DNA from: Laburnicola sp. R22_1
Lineage: Eukaryota; Ascomycota; Dothideomycetes; Pleosporales; Didymosphaeriaceae
Direction of reading: 5' to 3'
Assembly: GCA_014281115.1 (NCBI GenBank)
Contig: JACONQ010000002.1
Span: forward strand, 3,658,001-3,722,000
DNA: 64,000 nt
Shown here in pieces: positions 47,595 through 59,116 of this stretch (position 1 is the stretch's first letter; each line of letters opens with the position of its first letter). The notes under the pieces are model-generated. The model was given only the letters and a program-made list of their open reading frames with translations. It did no database searches and was not told the origin of the DNA. Both the position numbers and the translations under genes were made by a program.

Positions 47595-49356
47595 GTTGCC
47601 GGCCACATAGGGATTCTAGCCACCTCACTAAAACGCGACACCTGCACAAAACACGCGATATCTCCTAATAACGCTTATTAAAATGAATGCCCGTGAGCTA
47701 GCTATACAATTAGCTATTAGCGATTTTAATGCAGGTCTTTATTCTAGTCTATGCGCTGTAGCAAAGGCATATAATATCCCTTAATTCACGCTTTAAGGCC
47801 GACTAGATGGCGCGACAAACAGTGCGCTTAGCCATTAACACTAGTAGCGATTAACTCCTCTACAGGAGGACTTCCTAGTAGACTGGATCCTTAAAGAAGA
47901 CGCGCGCGCTTGCCCTCCCTTACACGCTCGCGCTTAAGAAATAGCGAATTAAATCCTGCGTATAAATAGTAACAATTAGCCTATTAGCAAGCTCTAGCTC
48001 TTACACTTTATTTAGCGCCAGCTACGCGTCGCCTTAGTAGTTAGTAGAAAGCTAGAGGCTTAGAGAGCTAAGGCAGCGACTCTAGAGCAGGTGCGCGCCT
48101 TTCTAGAGCTCTTTAAGAGGACTGGAAAGCGCTTAAATATACGCAATAAGGATATCTAGAATATAGATAAGATAGGGCTTGCTCTAGGAGTATATACAAA
48201 CACTAGAGTACTCTCTAGTAGTTAGAAAAAGAAGGCTTATATTTAGTCTCTATAAAATTACGAGTAGGTCTCCATAATTAAGTGTGTATTAGTGATAGGG
48301 CAGAAACTACGCTGCGCAGTTATCTTTAAGGACCAGAGCCTATAGACTACCTAGTTCCCCTTGTCCTATGTACCTAGCTAGCTCTATACAACCTTAGAGA
48401 ACAGATAGACGTTAAATATAATAGGTGTTAAGTAGCTACAGCGCATATTTATATCTAAGATAGCTATAGATAATAGCTAGTACTGCCTCCTTATTCTTAA
48501 TAGGTATAGTAGCTATATCAGTATAGAGGTCCTATAGCTCTGTAAATAGTATTAAATTAAGCTTCTATACCTACCTGCGCACTCCTTACACATTCTATAG
48601 CCTCTAGATCTTACTCCTTTCTCTATTATTAAGTCTAGTTACTAACACTAAATCTAGAAGCTCGCGTTGCTTAATAATGCCGCGCCTATTAAGAAAGAGC
48701 GCTTTATTGCCTACTACTATTAAGCTAGGGAGGAAGGCTTTATAGAGCGTGTAATTCGAGCTAGCTAGTAGGCGACTAGTCTTTGCCTATTTAATATTAA
48801 TTACGTGCTTAGCTTGTCGCAGGTCTCTTAGAGACCTATAACGCCTACGCCTTAGCAGCAGCCCTAGTAGCAGCCTTAGAGCTTCCTCTCTACCCCTTAA
48901 GGCCCTTAGGATCTATACTTAGCGCAGCGCAATATCTAGAGCCTTAAAAACCTAGGTTGTAGTACCTAGCTACTCCTATAGAAAGTAGGTAAGGCGCTAA
49001 TAGCTGCAAATACTTGAGCTGCAGAACTAAAAGTAGAGAAAAGACGCCTTAAGTAGTAGCTAGAGACTTCTAGCTCTTAGCGTCCTTAAAAGCGTGTTTA
49101 AGTAGACCTAAATTAACGCTTTGCAGAGGTAGAGAGTATTAGAGAGGCTATATATATAGCTAAGGCTTTAGCTGCTTAATAGAGTAAATCTACTATATTA
49201 AGCACTATAGAGAGAGCTATAATAGCTATAGTAGCTATAGCGCTTAAATCTATGTGTAGTTAATAGCAATTGTAATAGGTGTTATTAAGATATCGCGTGT
49301 TTTGTGCAGGTGTCGCGTTTTAGTAGGGTGGCTAAAATTTCTATGTGGCCGGCAAC
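47595..49356 (+). mobile_element. Pogo-like DNA transposon D
   Basis: Imperfect TIRs of about 69 bp (47595-47663 and 49288-49356, start GTTGCCGGCCACATAG) are flanked by TA in a TATA context (47591-47594 and 49357-49360). It is 1762 bp. Removing it restores 'agctcagctatatagccgag' in the host. A hyphenated block 'aaaacgcgacacctgcac' is perfectly kept in both TIRs. Confidence 0.9.
47683..49230 (+). pseudogene. Pogo-type transposase of element D, broken
   Basis: ATG at 47683 (MNARELAIQLAISDF) leads in one continuous frame through a helix-turn-helix-like AVAKAYNIP region, a core with DKIGLALGV and NRYSSYIS (expected Asp-Gly-His, so Asp became Asn and His became Tyr), to PAHSLHIL-stop-PLDLTPF at 48580-48620, where the third catalytic Asp is kept. 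Many TAG/TAA stops but no frameshift is needed between these points. The C-terminal limit is approximate. It is a different pogo subfamily from elements A/B, C and E, judged from TIR and core. Confidence 0.7.
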
Positions 49357-49662
49357 TATATAGCCGAGCTTAGTAATAAGGGTATTAATAGCTTAGTAGA
49401 GTTAGACAACTAGCTTTTCCCTTTAGAAGTTATTAGAGGGAGGAGATAAAGTAGGTTATAGAGAAACTAAAGGAGAACTTTAATATATATAGAAAAATGT
49501 AGCTAGATTTAATACTAATTACTATAAACACTTTTATTAATAATATTGCCTTTATATATACTATACTTAATTTAGGATATTTAACTACTGCCTTTATATC
49601 TAAGAAGTTTACTAGAAAAGCTAACCTATAATATATTAGTTTAAATAATTTCTATTAAGTAA

Positions 49663-51423
49663 CGTACTCCACAACCGAGCGACTCACCCAACCGAGCGAC
49701 TCACTTTTGCCAAGACCCCACCAAAACGTACTACCATCAATAGTACAACGCGATGCCTTAACAACACAACGAACTACTAGCGTTAAACGAAGCTTGTATA
49801 TAGCTTGCGATCCAGGCTATTGAATAAGACGCGTCACTTTCGCAAAGACGCGCTGCCGCCATCTATAACATCCCTCAAAAGACCCTTAGCCAACGACGCG
49901 CTGGAATCGCCTTCTAACGCGACTGCCCACCCAACACAATAAAGCTTACTGTAAGAGGGGAGCAGGCGATTATACAGCATATACTCGACCTAGACTTGCG
50001 AGGATTCCCGCCACAGCTTGCTGCTATAGAGGATATGGCCAATTCTTTGCTAGCTGAGCGGCATCGCGACCCTGTGGGCCATAACTGGGCTCCAAACTTT
50101 GTTAAGCGCCAGCCAGAGCTTAAAGTCAAGTTTAATTGAAAGTACAACTATAAGAGAGCCCTCCAGGAGGATCCTAAGGTAATACAAGGCTGGTTCCGGC
50201 TTGTAGAGAACATAAAGGCTAAGTATAGTATCCTAGATAAGGACACCTACAATTTCGACGAGTCTAGCTTTATAATAGGCATAATATCAACTAGAGCGGT
50301 AGTCACAGGCTCTAAGCGTCAAGGACGGCCAAAGCAGGTGCAGCAGGGCAATAGGGAGTGGACAACAGTCATCCAAGGCATCAACGCGATAGGGTGGTGG
50401 ATCCCACCCTTCATTATCTTTAGGGGCAAGCACCACCTCTCCGCCTAGTATAAGGAGAAGGATCTACCTCATAATTGGGTTATTGCAGTCTCTAAGAATG
50501 GCTAGACGACAAATAAGCTTGGTCTGCAATGGCTAAAGCACTTTAATGAGCATACAAAAAGGCGTACTACTAGTAGAGCACGTTTGCTCATTATTAATAG
50601 CCACGAAAGTCATAACTCGCTCGAATTCCAGGATTACTGCAAAAAGAGTAATATTATTACTCTCTGTATGCCTTCACATTCGTCGCACCTCTTGCAGCCA
50701 CTTAACGTGGGTTGTTTTGCGCCGTTAAAGAAGGCGTATGGGCGCCAAGCCGAGAATCTGATGCGCAACCACTCACGCACATAACAAAATGGGGTTCCTA
50801 CCTTGTCCTTTATTGCTGCTTTTAAGGCTTTAATTACTGAAAGTAATATTAAAGAGGCTTTCGAGGCTGGCCTAGTGCCCCACAACCCAGAGGCTGTACT
50901 ATCGCAGCTTGACGTCCGCCTGCGTAGCCAGATGTACTATCGCTGATGGGAGCGCAACTCCCACATACAGAACTTAGGCACATGCTGGTTAACAGAGGAT
51001 TCAAAGGCATGGATAGTTCCTCGCAACACTAAACTTCAAGCTGCTAATAAGGCCGCCACGCGACGTAAATCGCACAAAAGAAAGCGATTGCAGTAAGAAG
51101 GAGCTCTTACAGCTGAAGAGGGCCAGCGGCTGGCTACTCTAAAGGACTTTGCGGCGCGCAGTGATGGCAAGAAGGCAAAGAAGAGGGCGCGCGTTGATGG
51201 AGGCGAGCCAACTCAACGGCGCTGTGGACGCTGCGGCGAGCCTGGGCACAATAGAACAACGTGTAAGTAACCTGCAGAAGTAGATTCTGAATAGATTGGC
51301 CTATTTAGACTATTGATAATAGTTCGTATTGACTCTGTACTGTCGTGAATAGTACATGTTTTGGTGGGGTCTTGGCAAAAGTGAGTCGCTCGGTTGGGTG
51401 AGTCGCTCGGTTGTGGAGTACGT
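49663..51423 (+). mobile_element. Pogo/Fot1-like DNA transposon E, perfect 66-bp TIRs
   Basis: TIRs 49663-49728 and 51358-51423 are perfect inverted repeats, flanked by TA (49661-49662 and 51424-51425). Each TIR contains the word AACCGAGCGACTCAC twice in tandem separated by CC, possible paired transposase-binding sites. It is 1761 bp and base-balanced against the RIP-mutated host, so it is a young insertion. Confidence 0.95.
49753..51270 (+). pseudogene. Fot1-like transposase of element E, RIP-inactivated, with C-terminal zinc knuckle
   Basis: One frame of 505 codons from ATG 49753 to TAA 51268-51270 holds all landmarks: N-terminal helix-turn-helix (RRAAAIYNIPQKTL), a CENP-B-type LDLDLRGF block, then FDESSF with the first Asp (50254-50271), INSHESH with Asn for Asp (50596), CMPSHSSHLLQPLN with Asn for the third Asp (50704), FAPLKKAYGR, and a C-terminal C-x2-C-x4-H-x4-C knuckle (51223-51264). 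About ten internal stops, most from Gln codons, two TGA. It closely resembles element B in architecture, including the knuckle. It would have catalysed cut-and-paste at TA sites. Confidence 0.88.
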
Positions 51424-54400
51424 TAATAGGATTTAGAAAAGTAATCTCCTTAGTCTATAAAGCCGCTTATATAGAGATAAATATTAAAGGGAATATTAAA
51501 ATAATATAGGCTTATATTAATAGGAAAGAGGGGGACTATAAATTAGTTCTTAGATTACTATAGTAGAAAAAAAACGCTATATTAGTAGCCCTAGAAATAG
51601 TCTATATATATAGAGTTCTTCTATACAAAGATTAGAAATAAGTAGGGGAGACAAACTTCTACTTCTAGTTAAAAAGTCTCTATTACGTTGTTTATAACCT
51701 TAAATAGAAAAAATAGAAAAGAAAAAAATACGCTAATAGTCTTTACTACCTTTCTTAAAGATATCTAAAAGGCCCTAGCCCTAAAGGCTAAGGTAGACCT
51801 AAGAGACTATCTTTCTAAATAGCTCCTAGACTAAGTAGAAGTTTTCTTTAAAAGAATAAGCTAATAAACTTCTCCTATTATAAGGGCTTAGAATTAATTA
51901 CTTAATTCCCCCTATTAAAAAGAATAGAGAGATCTTAAAAATCTCCTTTACCCTCTTCTATAGTATATTAAATGAGGAATTACTAGTTTTCTATAAGAAA
52001 CTAATAGAGTACCTTAACTATAGCTTTATTTAGGTAAGCAAGTCTAGCACTATAGCACTAGTGTTATTTATAAGGAAATCTAGAAAAGATTTATAGTTTT
52101 ATATAGACTATAGGGTGTTAAATATCTTATTAAAGAAGGACTACTACCTCTTTCCCCTTATTAAAGAGATATTACAGCTCCTTACTAAGGCTAAGTAGCT
52201 AATAAAGTTAGATATAATTTAAGCATTTTATAAGTTTGAAATAGCAAAAAGAAAAAAATAGAGAATAGCTTTTAAACCTAGTTTAGGTTGTATAAGTAGC
52301 TAGTAGTCCTTTTAGACTAGCTAATATACTCAGCACCTTCTAGAAATATATTAACTATATTTTAAAGGAGTATTTAGATAACTTCTACTTTACCTATATA
52401 TATAATATCCTTATATTTTCTAGTAGATTTTTAAGGGACTATTAAGATAAAGTATAATAGGTAGTAGAGAAGTTAGGTAAAATAGAGCTACACTTAAATA
52501 TTAAAAGTGTAAGTTTATAGTTACTAAAACTAAGTACCTTAAATATATTATAGAGTATAGAAAGGGAATTAGTATAGACCTAAAGAAGATTAAAGCTATC
52601 TAGAATTAGGCCCCTTTTATAAATATAAAGGGTATTTAGAGTTTTTAAAGTTTATTAACTTCTACTAGAGGTTCATAAAGAACTTTTTAAAAGTAGTATT
52701 CCTATTAATAAAGTTAACTAGAAAGAAAACTCCCTTCTTATAAAGGTAAGAATAATAGTAGGCCTTTAACTACCTAAAGAAAGTATTCTATACTAAGTCC
52801 TTAGGCTAGGCCTTTAGAGCCTACTTTTTATAGTTTAATATAGAAGAAGTCCTTAGGCTAATTGCCTACCTCTCTACTAATTACACTTTTATAAAGGCAA
52901 ACTATATAATTTATAATAAGAAGATACGTATAGTTATTAAAGTAACTAAGAAGTAGTATAATATACTTTAGACTATCTCCTATATACTTGTATATTCAAA
53001 TTATAAGAACCTTATATACTTTATAAAATGTAAAAGGTTAAATAAGAGGTATATATACTAGACTAATACTCTTAGTAAATATAATAAAATATTCTAATAT
53101 AGACTACAAACTATTAACTTAAGGGCAAATGCCTATTTGTAACACTAGTAGGATATACCTACTAATACTAAAAATAACTAGGTTAAATTCTATAAAATCT
53201 AACTTTTTAAAAAGTTTTTTTAAGAAATAGAAATATTACGCTCTAAATATCTATAGCCCTAGCGATATAAGCTCTGCCTAGGAGGCTTAACCTTTTTAGA
53301 AAAGAAAAGACCTAGGCTAAACGCAAGAAACGCTAGTTTTTTTCTTCCTACTTACTAGAAGAGTTTCCCTCTAGACTAAAAACGCACCCTCTAATAGACT
53401 TAGACTTAAATAAACTATAGTTTTATAGCTTAAAGAAAATTTTATATTAAAGAAAGTAAAAAAGTATATTCTTTACTATAGGTACACTTTTCTCTTCTTT
53501 TTAAACTTAAAGGTTGCTATATAAGAATATAATATTAATAATACTAGTCACCTCTAGTACTAGAAATAAAAATAGGTTCTAGACTAGGAATCTCTATAAA
53601 TAATACTAGTTGATATAGTCTATAACTCTTCTATATCTAGGCACATAGGGAAAGATATTACCTATAAAATAGTTGCTAAATTATACTTCTTTCTAGAAAT
53701 ATTAAACTTTATTTATAGATTTATTAAAAACTATAATATAGATAAAAGAACTAAGCTATAGAGAGATATAAAATAAAAGCTACTAAAACCTTTTCCCCTT
53801 CTAGACTAGATATAGAAGAAGATCTTTATAGACTTTATTACTAAGCTCCCTATAAATAGAAGAAATACAAATATAATAGTAGTATATAATAGGCTAGAAA
53901 AAGAAATAGTTTTAGTTTTATTACTAAACTTAGAGGTAAGAATAGTAGTAAGGATATTTCTTTATTATATTATAGCCTACTATTAGCTTCCTAATACCTT
54001 TACCTCTAACTATAGAGGTTAATTTATAAGCGACCTTTAGAGGTATTTATATAAGAGAATAAAGATTTAGAGAAAATTATTCTTTGTTACATATTTAAAA
54101 ACTAATAATATTATAAATATATAAATTCTATAATTAAAGTATACCTTTATACTTTTATATAATAGAACTAAAAGAATTAGACTCTATACTACCCTATAGC
54201 GTAAATAGCTATTAATAGGTAAAAAGCTACCTCTACTAGAGTAGCACTATTCTTTCTCTAATATAAATATAATATAGACCTATTTAAGCTAGATATAAAA
54301 TAGAAGCTATTAACTATTACTAGTAGAATTTATAGCTAGTAAAGTCTACTAAAGCTTTACTATAGAAGTTCTAAGAAGTTTTTATATTTATCTAAGCTAA

Positions 54401-54900
54401 AATAGCTAAATTCTAATAAGAGTAAGAGTGGTAAGTAAACTAGCACTAGAGAGACGCTTCTATAGTAAAGAAAGAAGACAAAGTCTAGCTCTAGTATAAA
54501 GACTACTTATCTAACTCCTACCTTAATAAGAAGTTAGACTAGAAAAATGCAAAGTTTATAGTTATATAAGTAGTCAACTTCTATAATATAAAACTAAATA
54601 TTTTACCTAGAGTTTACCTAGTATTCTTAGTAAATTATCTATACCTAGCTAAAGAAAACTCTCTTCTTAGCTAGGCGATAAATAATAGGAAACTAGAGGC
54701 TATTATTATTAAAGAAGAAGAGGAATAGGTTATAAAAGATATCTTAGCTAAGAAACTTACCTAATAGGAGAGGGACTATAGAGATTACTATACTAAGTTA
54801 AGTAATTAGATAATACTAACCTAACTTAGAAACCTACTATAAATCTCTCTATAATAGAGGTATTAGATTACTAAGAAATATATACCTCTCTATTATAAAA
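51424..54900 (+). pseudogene. gypsy-3 Pol remnant (RT, RNase H, integrase, chromodomain)
   Basis: RT is about 51960-52440, with an active-site region reading YIYN instead of YIDD (about 52394). RNase H is about 52720-53010. The integrase, about 53640-54420, is the best preserved: HIGKDITYKIV zinc-finger start, FIDFITKLP with the first Asp, and an SNYRG block where SDRG is expected. A chromodomain-like remnant lies about 54690-54800 (EVIKDIL-type start). There are stops throughout. Assignment rests on order and several motifs, not on one open frame. Confidence 0.7.
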
Positions 54901-54960
54901 TAATAATAAAGAGTTACTTATAAACTTTTATAAGAACTCTCTAAACTAATAAATACGCTA

Positions 54961-56859
54961 TAGCTCCTAATATAGGAGTTGCATTTCTAGTAAAGAACTT
55001 CGGAAGCCTCTACTAAAAAGAGGTTAGAATAAGCCTAGACCTCTAGTCCTCCCTACTAATTACTTAAGAAATAGTGAAGAATAAGACTATAATCTACTTA
55101 AAAAAAGTAAGGAACGCATAAAAAAGTATTATAAATTATTTAGAAGTGTTAGCTCTAGTATAAGCTAGTAGAAGAATGGAGACTTATCCTTCCTATAATA
55201 AAATAATATAGATCTTAAGTAATAGAAAGTAGGGTGATTAGGAAGAGGGAATGAAAGGACTATTTAGAGGAGAATATTATAAGAAGAGAGAATAGATATA
55301 GTATAACTAAAAGGATTAAAGTATTTTAAAAGCTAAGCTTATAGCTTAGCTATACCTATAAAGTTATAAACTATATAAGAAAACACCTTTAAACCTCTAT
55401 AATAAGGCTAGATATAGGAATAGAAAAATTCTAATATCCTAAAAGAATAGATAGGCATACTACTCCTTTTCTATAAACTTGCTTTTGTCTAGATTAGAAT
55501 TAAGGTTTATTCTCTTAACCTTCTTATAAAGAATAGTAATTTAATTAGAACTAATAGCTGCAAAACCTAGAACCTACTTAATACACTTTAGAAGAGTAGC
55601 AATTTTATATTCTTTTAATATCTTACTAGCATAGATAGTGTCTATAATATCTAGGATAAGCTTAACTAGATTCTAATAGGGAGGCTCTAGAAGAGGTAGG
55701 GTAGGAGTGACAATTAACTATAGTATAATATTATCTAAAGAAGATACACTCGAAAAATCTAGAACTTATAGCAAGTTTATTAAAAAGAGCTTAAAGAACA
55801 GCGTAAGTATTCTACTAAATTATAAGAATCTAATACAGAAGCTCTATATCCTATTTAGAATATTTAGTATTAGTATTATCTATTTTCTAGAGCTTAACTT
55901 AAGCGCTTTAAATAGTAGAGCTATACTTATAGATAAAGAAGTTAAGATAAGCTTAATAGAAATTAATAAGAGGCTTACTAGTATAACCTTTACTATAGAG
56001 AGCACACTCTAGGATAAGGTTAGTAAACATAGTCTTAGTAGAATTCTTTTGTAAGCTATTCTAGATCAAAGATATAAATTAGTAAGGAAGAGATTTGCTA
56101 GAGAATTATTATATCTTGCCTAAGCACTTACTAGAGTAGAGAATATAAGCCTTATAGTTATATTTCTTACTTCTATTAGAGCTAAGTCCTTCTAAAGCAT
56201 CTTAATAAGCGCTTATAAAAAGGTCTTCTTTTTATCATTTATTATAATTATAGCTAGTGCTAGTGCTAGCAGATCTTAGGATACTATAGCATAAACCTAT
56301 AAGGTAAGATTCTAGATTTTTATTGTATTAATCTCCTAGTCTTATACTTCTACTTAAGATTCTGTAATCTAAATATTATAGAGTTTAATCTAATTATTAT
56401 ACATAGCGTCGCTTATACTTGTAGTCTTCTTTAGGAGTATAGAATAAGTTAATTAAATTAGATCTTAATTAATAATCTTATTAGTATTAAGGTTAATAAG
56501 ATACTAGATTCCTTTAGAGTAAGCATAAAATTAGAGCTAAATAAGCTAAAAAGGCTAGCTCGCTTAGTTAGTAAGAAGCACCTTTATAGTAGGAATTGCA
56601 ATATTAGTTATTTTAATTATAGGTAACTTTTAAGCGCAGAAAAGGATTAGAAATAATTGGTAAGAAGTAATTAGAGTGTGTAAATTAGAATTCTAATATA
56701 TAAGTGTGTAGAGAGAATTAGTCTACAATCTTAAAGCGCTAGACTTATAACTATAGAAGGAAAATAAGCTAGAATCTCTAATTTAGTAAGCAAATTAGAT
56801 AAGATTACTATATAAAAAAGAAAGCTAAAGGGCTAGAGTATTAAACATCTTTATTGTGT
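54961..56859. other. RIP-degraded AT-rich DNA, no gene supported
   Basis: Possibly the gypsy-3 3' end followed by unrelated repeats. A 101-codon frame at 55707-56012 is Ile/Leu/Lys/Ser-rich, lacks recognisable domains and is what chance gives in such composition. A block near 56230-56270 has a small 'gctagtgctagtgctagc' simple repeat. Confidence 0.45.
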
Positions 56860-58065
56860 GTAGATTCTAATTAAGGTTAAGTCCGCACTATATACAGAGA
56901 GGAGTAAAACAAAAGGCACTAAAATCTAGTACCTAGTATATAGTAGTAGTAACAAAATGTATATAAAATATTAATATTTTTATTGTCAACTTTGTTTATA
57001 GTAGTATTATTAATAGTAGTTAATAAATAGTCTACTATCTAGTATAACTAAGTTATATATTATCTCTTATCTAGTAGACTATTAAAGAGCTATAGTAGAC
57101 TGCGGAGTTGTAATTGCAAAAGTAGTGTAGGCAATAAAACGCTTAACTATAGTTTGTTATATATATAGCGTATAAAGTTTGCCTCTTATAATATTAGTAA
57201 TGCCTAGTATACTAAATCTTTATCTTTAATATATAACTACTACTACTATCTTTTAAATCTAGATTTTTATCTATTATATCTAGCGACGCAATAATATTCT
57301 AGTAGCCTAACTATATTACTTCTTTTATATAGAGTAATATAGCTATAGTAAAGTTCTAAGAGTATATAAAGGATTAGCTAGACAAAGTTAAGAATAATGT
57401 CTAGAAATTTAGTAATTTTATATAGTAAGTAGGATTATTAGAGAGGCCTCTTAATCTTAATATCTTTAATAACATCTAGTCCTAGCTATTTAGGCCCTAT
57501 TAGCTAGTTCTATGACTTTAAATTCTAGAGTGCAAAGCACTTTTTTAGTATCTAGATAAAAGGTTAGGTTAGACATTTATACTATAATAATAGGATAAAG
57601 TAAAGGCATTACTAAAGAAGCTTAAAAATAAGGACTAGCAAAGTAAAAATATAGGGCAGCTACTAGATAATAAGTAGTAGTTCCTAAGGGACTATAGGAG
57701 TTTAAATGCGCAGCTATAGTATAAGAAGCTTATAAATATAATAGTAATTATCTAAAATGCTATTAAAGTAGAGGACTATAACTAAGCAATAAGGATAAGA
57801 AGAAGTAGTAGTAGTAGAAGTATAGGGGAGATAGGCGGTAGTAAAGTCCTAAGAGGATGGAATACAGCTTGCTAGTTGCAAGGAGAGATCTACTATAGGA
57901 GAGAGTTATTAAAATAGTTAAGTGAGTTGCTATTATAATCGTTATTATTATTATTATAGCGAAAAATATTATTAAAGAAATTATTAATTACGTAACACGA
58001 TGGTTGGTTAAATAGCTGGCCTAGAATTACATTATATTACGCATTAACCCTAGGGGAGAGAAAGG
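56860..58065. repeat. Repeat Z, copy 2, inverted relative to 17150-22630
   Basis: The reverse complement aligns with 17150-17590 plus 21885-22630 across several landmark blocks. It has no Tc1-like insertion and so gives the empty site for that element. Reading the plus strand about 57590-58060 gives a Lys/Leu/Gln-rich polypeptide with RIP-type stops that looks like a degraded coding region, not assignable. Confidence 0.6.
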
Positions 58066-58826
58066 GCTAGACTATATATACGCTTATAGAAAAGAAGTAG
58101 GACTAAAACAGCACTGCTTATATAATCACGGGCACGTAACTGCACCCAGTTAGAGCCTTATTTTTATAATATAAGGTTATAATAAAATCTATGGTAATAT
58201 TCTTTTAAGGACTATTTAGTATAAGTAAAGAATTTAAAAGATTATATAGTTAGTATTAAAATATAATAAATATTTTGTATTTTAAATAGTTTTAATAGTA
58301 GTTCTTAACTTTATATTATATTTTTTTATTAAAAATACTTCTTTAACTTCTTTAATATCTTCTTTGCCTTAAAATACCTAGCTAGAGAGCTATTAGAGTA
58401 TATTTAAAGGGCCTTTACCTTTTTATACTTGTTATAAGCACTTTATTTTTATTTTATTTTATTATATCTTCTTCTAATAACTTTTTACTTAACTATTAGG
58501 GTTAAAGTTCTTTTAGAGATTTAATTTTAGTTTTAGCTTCTAAGTTAGATTCAGAGCTCTTATTTATTAATAATATTAGCTCTTTTATAATTACTTTTCT
58601 AAGTTTATATCTTTTTAGCCGCCTTTATCTCTAAAGTACTACTTACTAGGACTTTATACATATACTAATTTATTAGGTAATTATTTTATTAAAAGTATTC
58701 ATACTTAAGAATATTCTTAAAGGCTTTATATAAGTTTCTTTTATTTCTTTACTAAATATTATACTTTACATATATAGTTAGAGCGTCTTAATAGTTTATT
58801 TACTAAGTTTTTCTTTCTTAGCTAGT
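58066..58826. other. AT-rich DNA, no gene seen
   Basis: A short base-balanced patch 'cacgggcacgtaactgcacc' lies at about 58120-58145; otherwise RIP-type sequence without recognised content. Confidence 0.45.
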
Positions 58827-59116
58827 TGTTAAATAGGTACTCTATAGCTAGCTATATAGATATTAATATCTAATACTCTATACTAGTAAGTGTAGAGAGT
58901 GTACATAATAATTGTATAAGAAAAGAAAATAATATAATAGAACTAACTTAGTATTAATTGCTTATCTCTAGAAAGGATGCAAATAGAAAGGAGAAGATTC
59001 TATAGTATATAGGCTATAGCGCATAGGCATTATATAATTCCTATATAATACTATTATATAATAATATTTAAACCTTAATCTTTTTAGGTGCCCTTACCTA
59101 TATAGTGTATAGACAC
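58827..59116 (-). repeat. Copia LTR (repeat R), copy 3, uninterrupted
   Basis: Starts TGTTAAATAGG and ends near 'tatagacac'. As the minus-strand copia Pol follows on its right, this is the 3' LTR of that element. It is intact across the place where gypsy-1 entered copy 2. Confidence 0.65.

Larger units (their letters stand above)
46300..49662 (+). pseudogene. gypsy-3 Gag remnant, split by pogo D
   Basis: The nucleocapsid knuckle is near 47475-47520 and reads C-F-Y-Y-SKKG-Y-N-I-stop-S-Y, the expected C-x2-C-x4-H-x4-C with Cys to Tyr, His to Tyr and Gln to stop. Upstream capsid-like sequence has no open frame. Pogo D inserted at a TA about 75 bases after the knuckle. Confidence 0.55.
46300..54960 (+). 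mobile_element. Ty3/gypsy remnant gypsy-3, hosting pogo D and pogo E
   Basis: Plus-strand Gag (46300-47590 and 49357-49662) and Pol (51424-54900) become contiguous when the two pogo elements are removed. LTRs were not identified, so both limits are approximate. It is heavily RIP-mutated. A fragment matching 52930-53020 recurs at 63485-63574. Confidence 0.7.

Noticed and set aside
50634..50885. 83-codon minus-strand frame
   Set aside because: Shadow of the Fot1-like transposase core of element E.
55707..56012. 101-codon frame in AT-rich DNA
   Set aside because: Composition-driven; no domain and no similar stretch elsewhere in the window.
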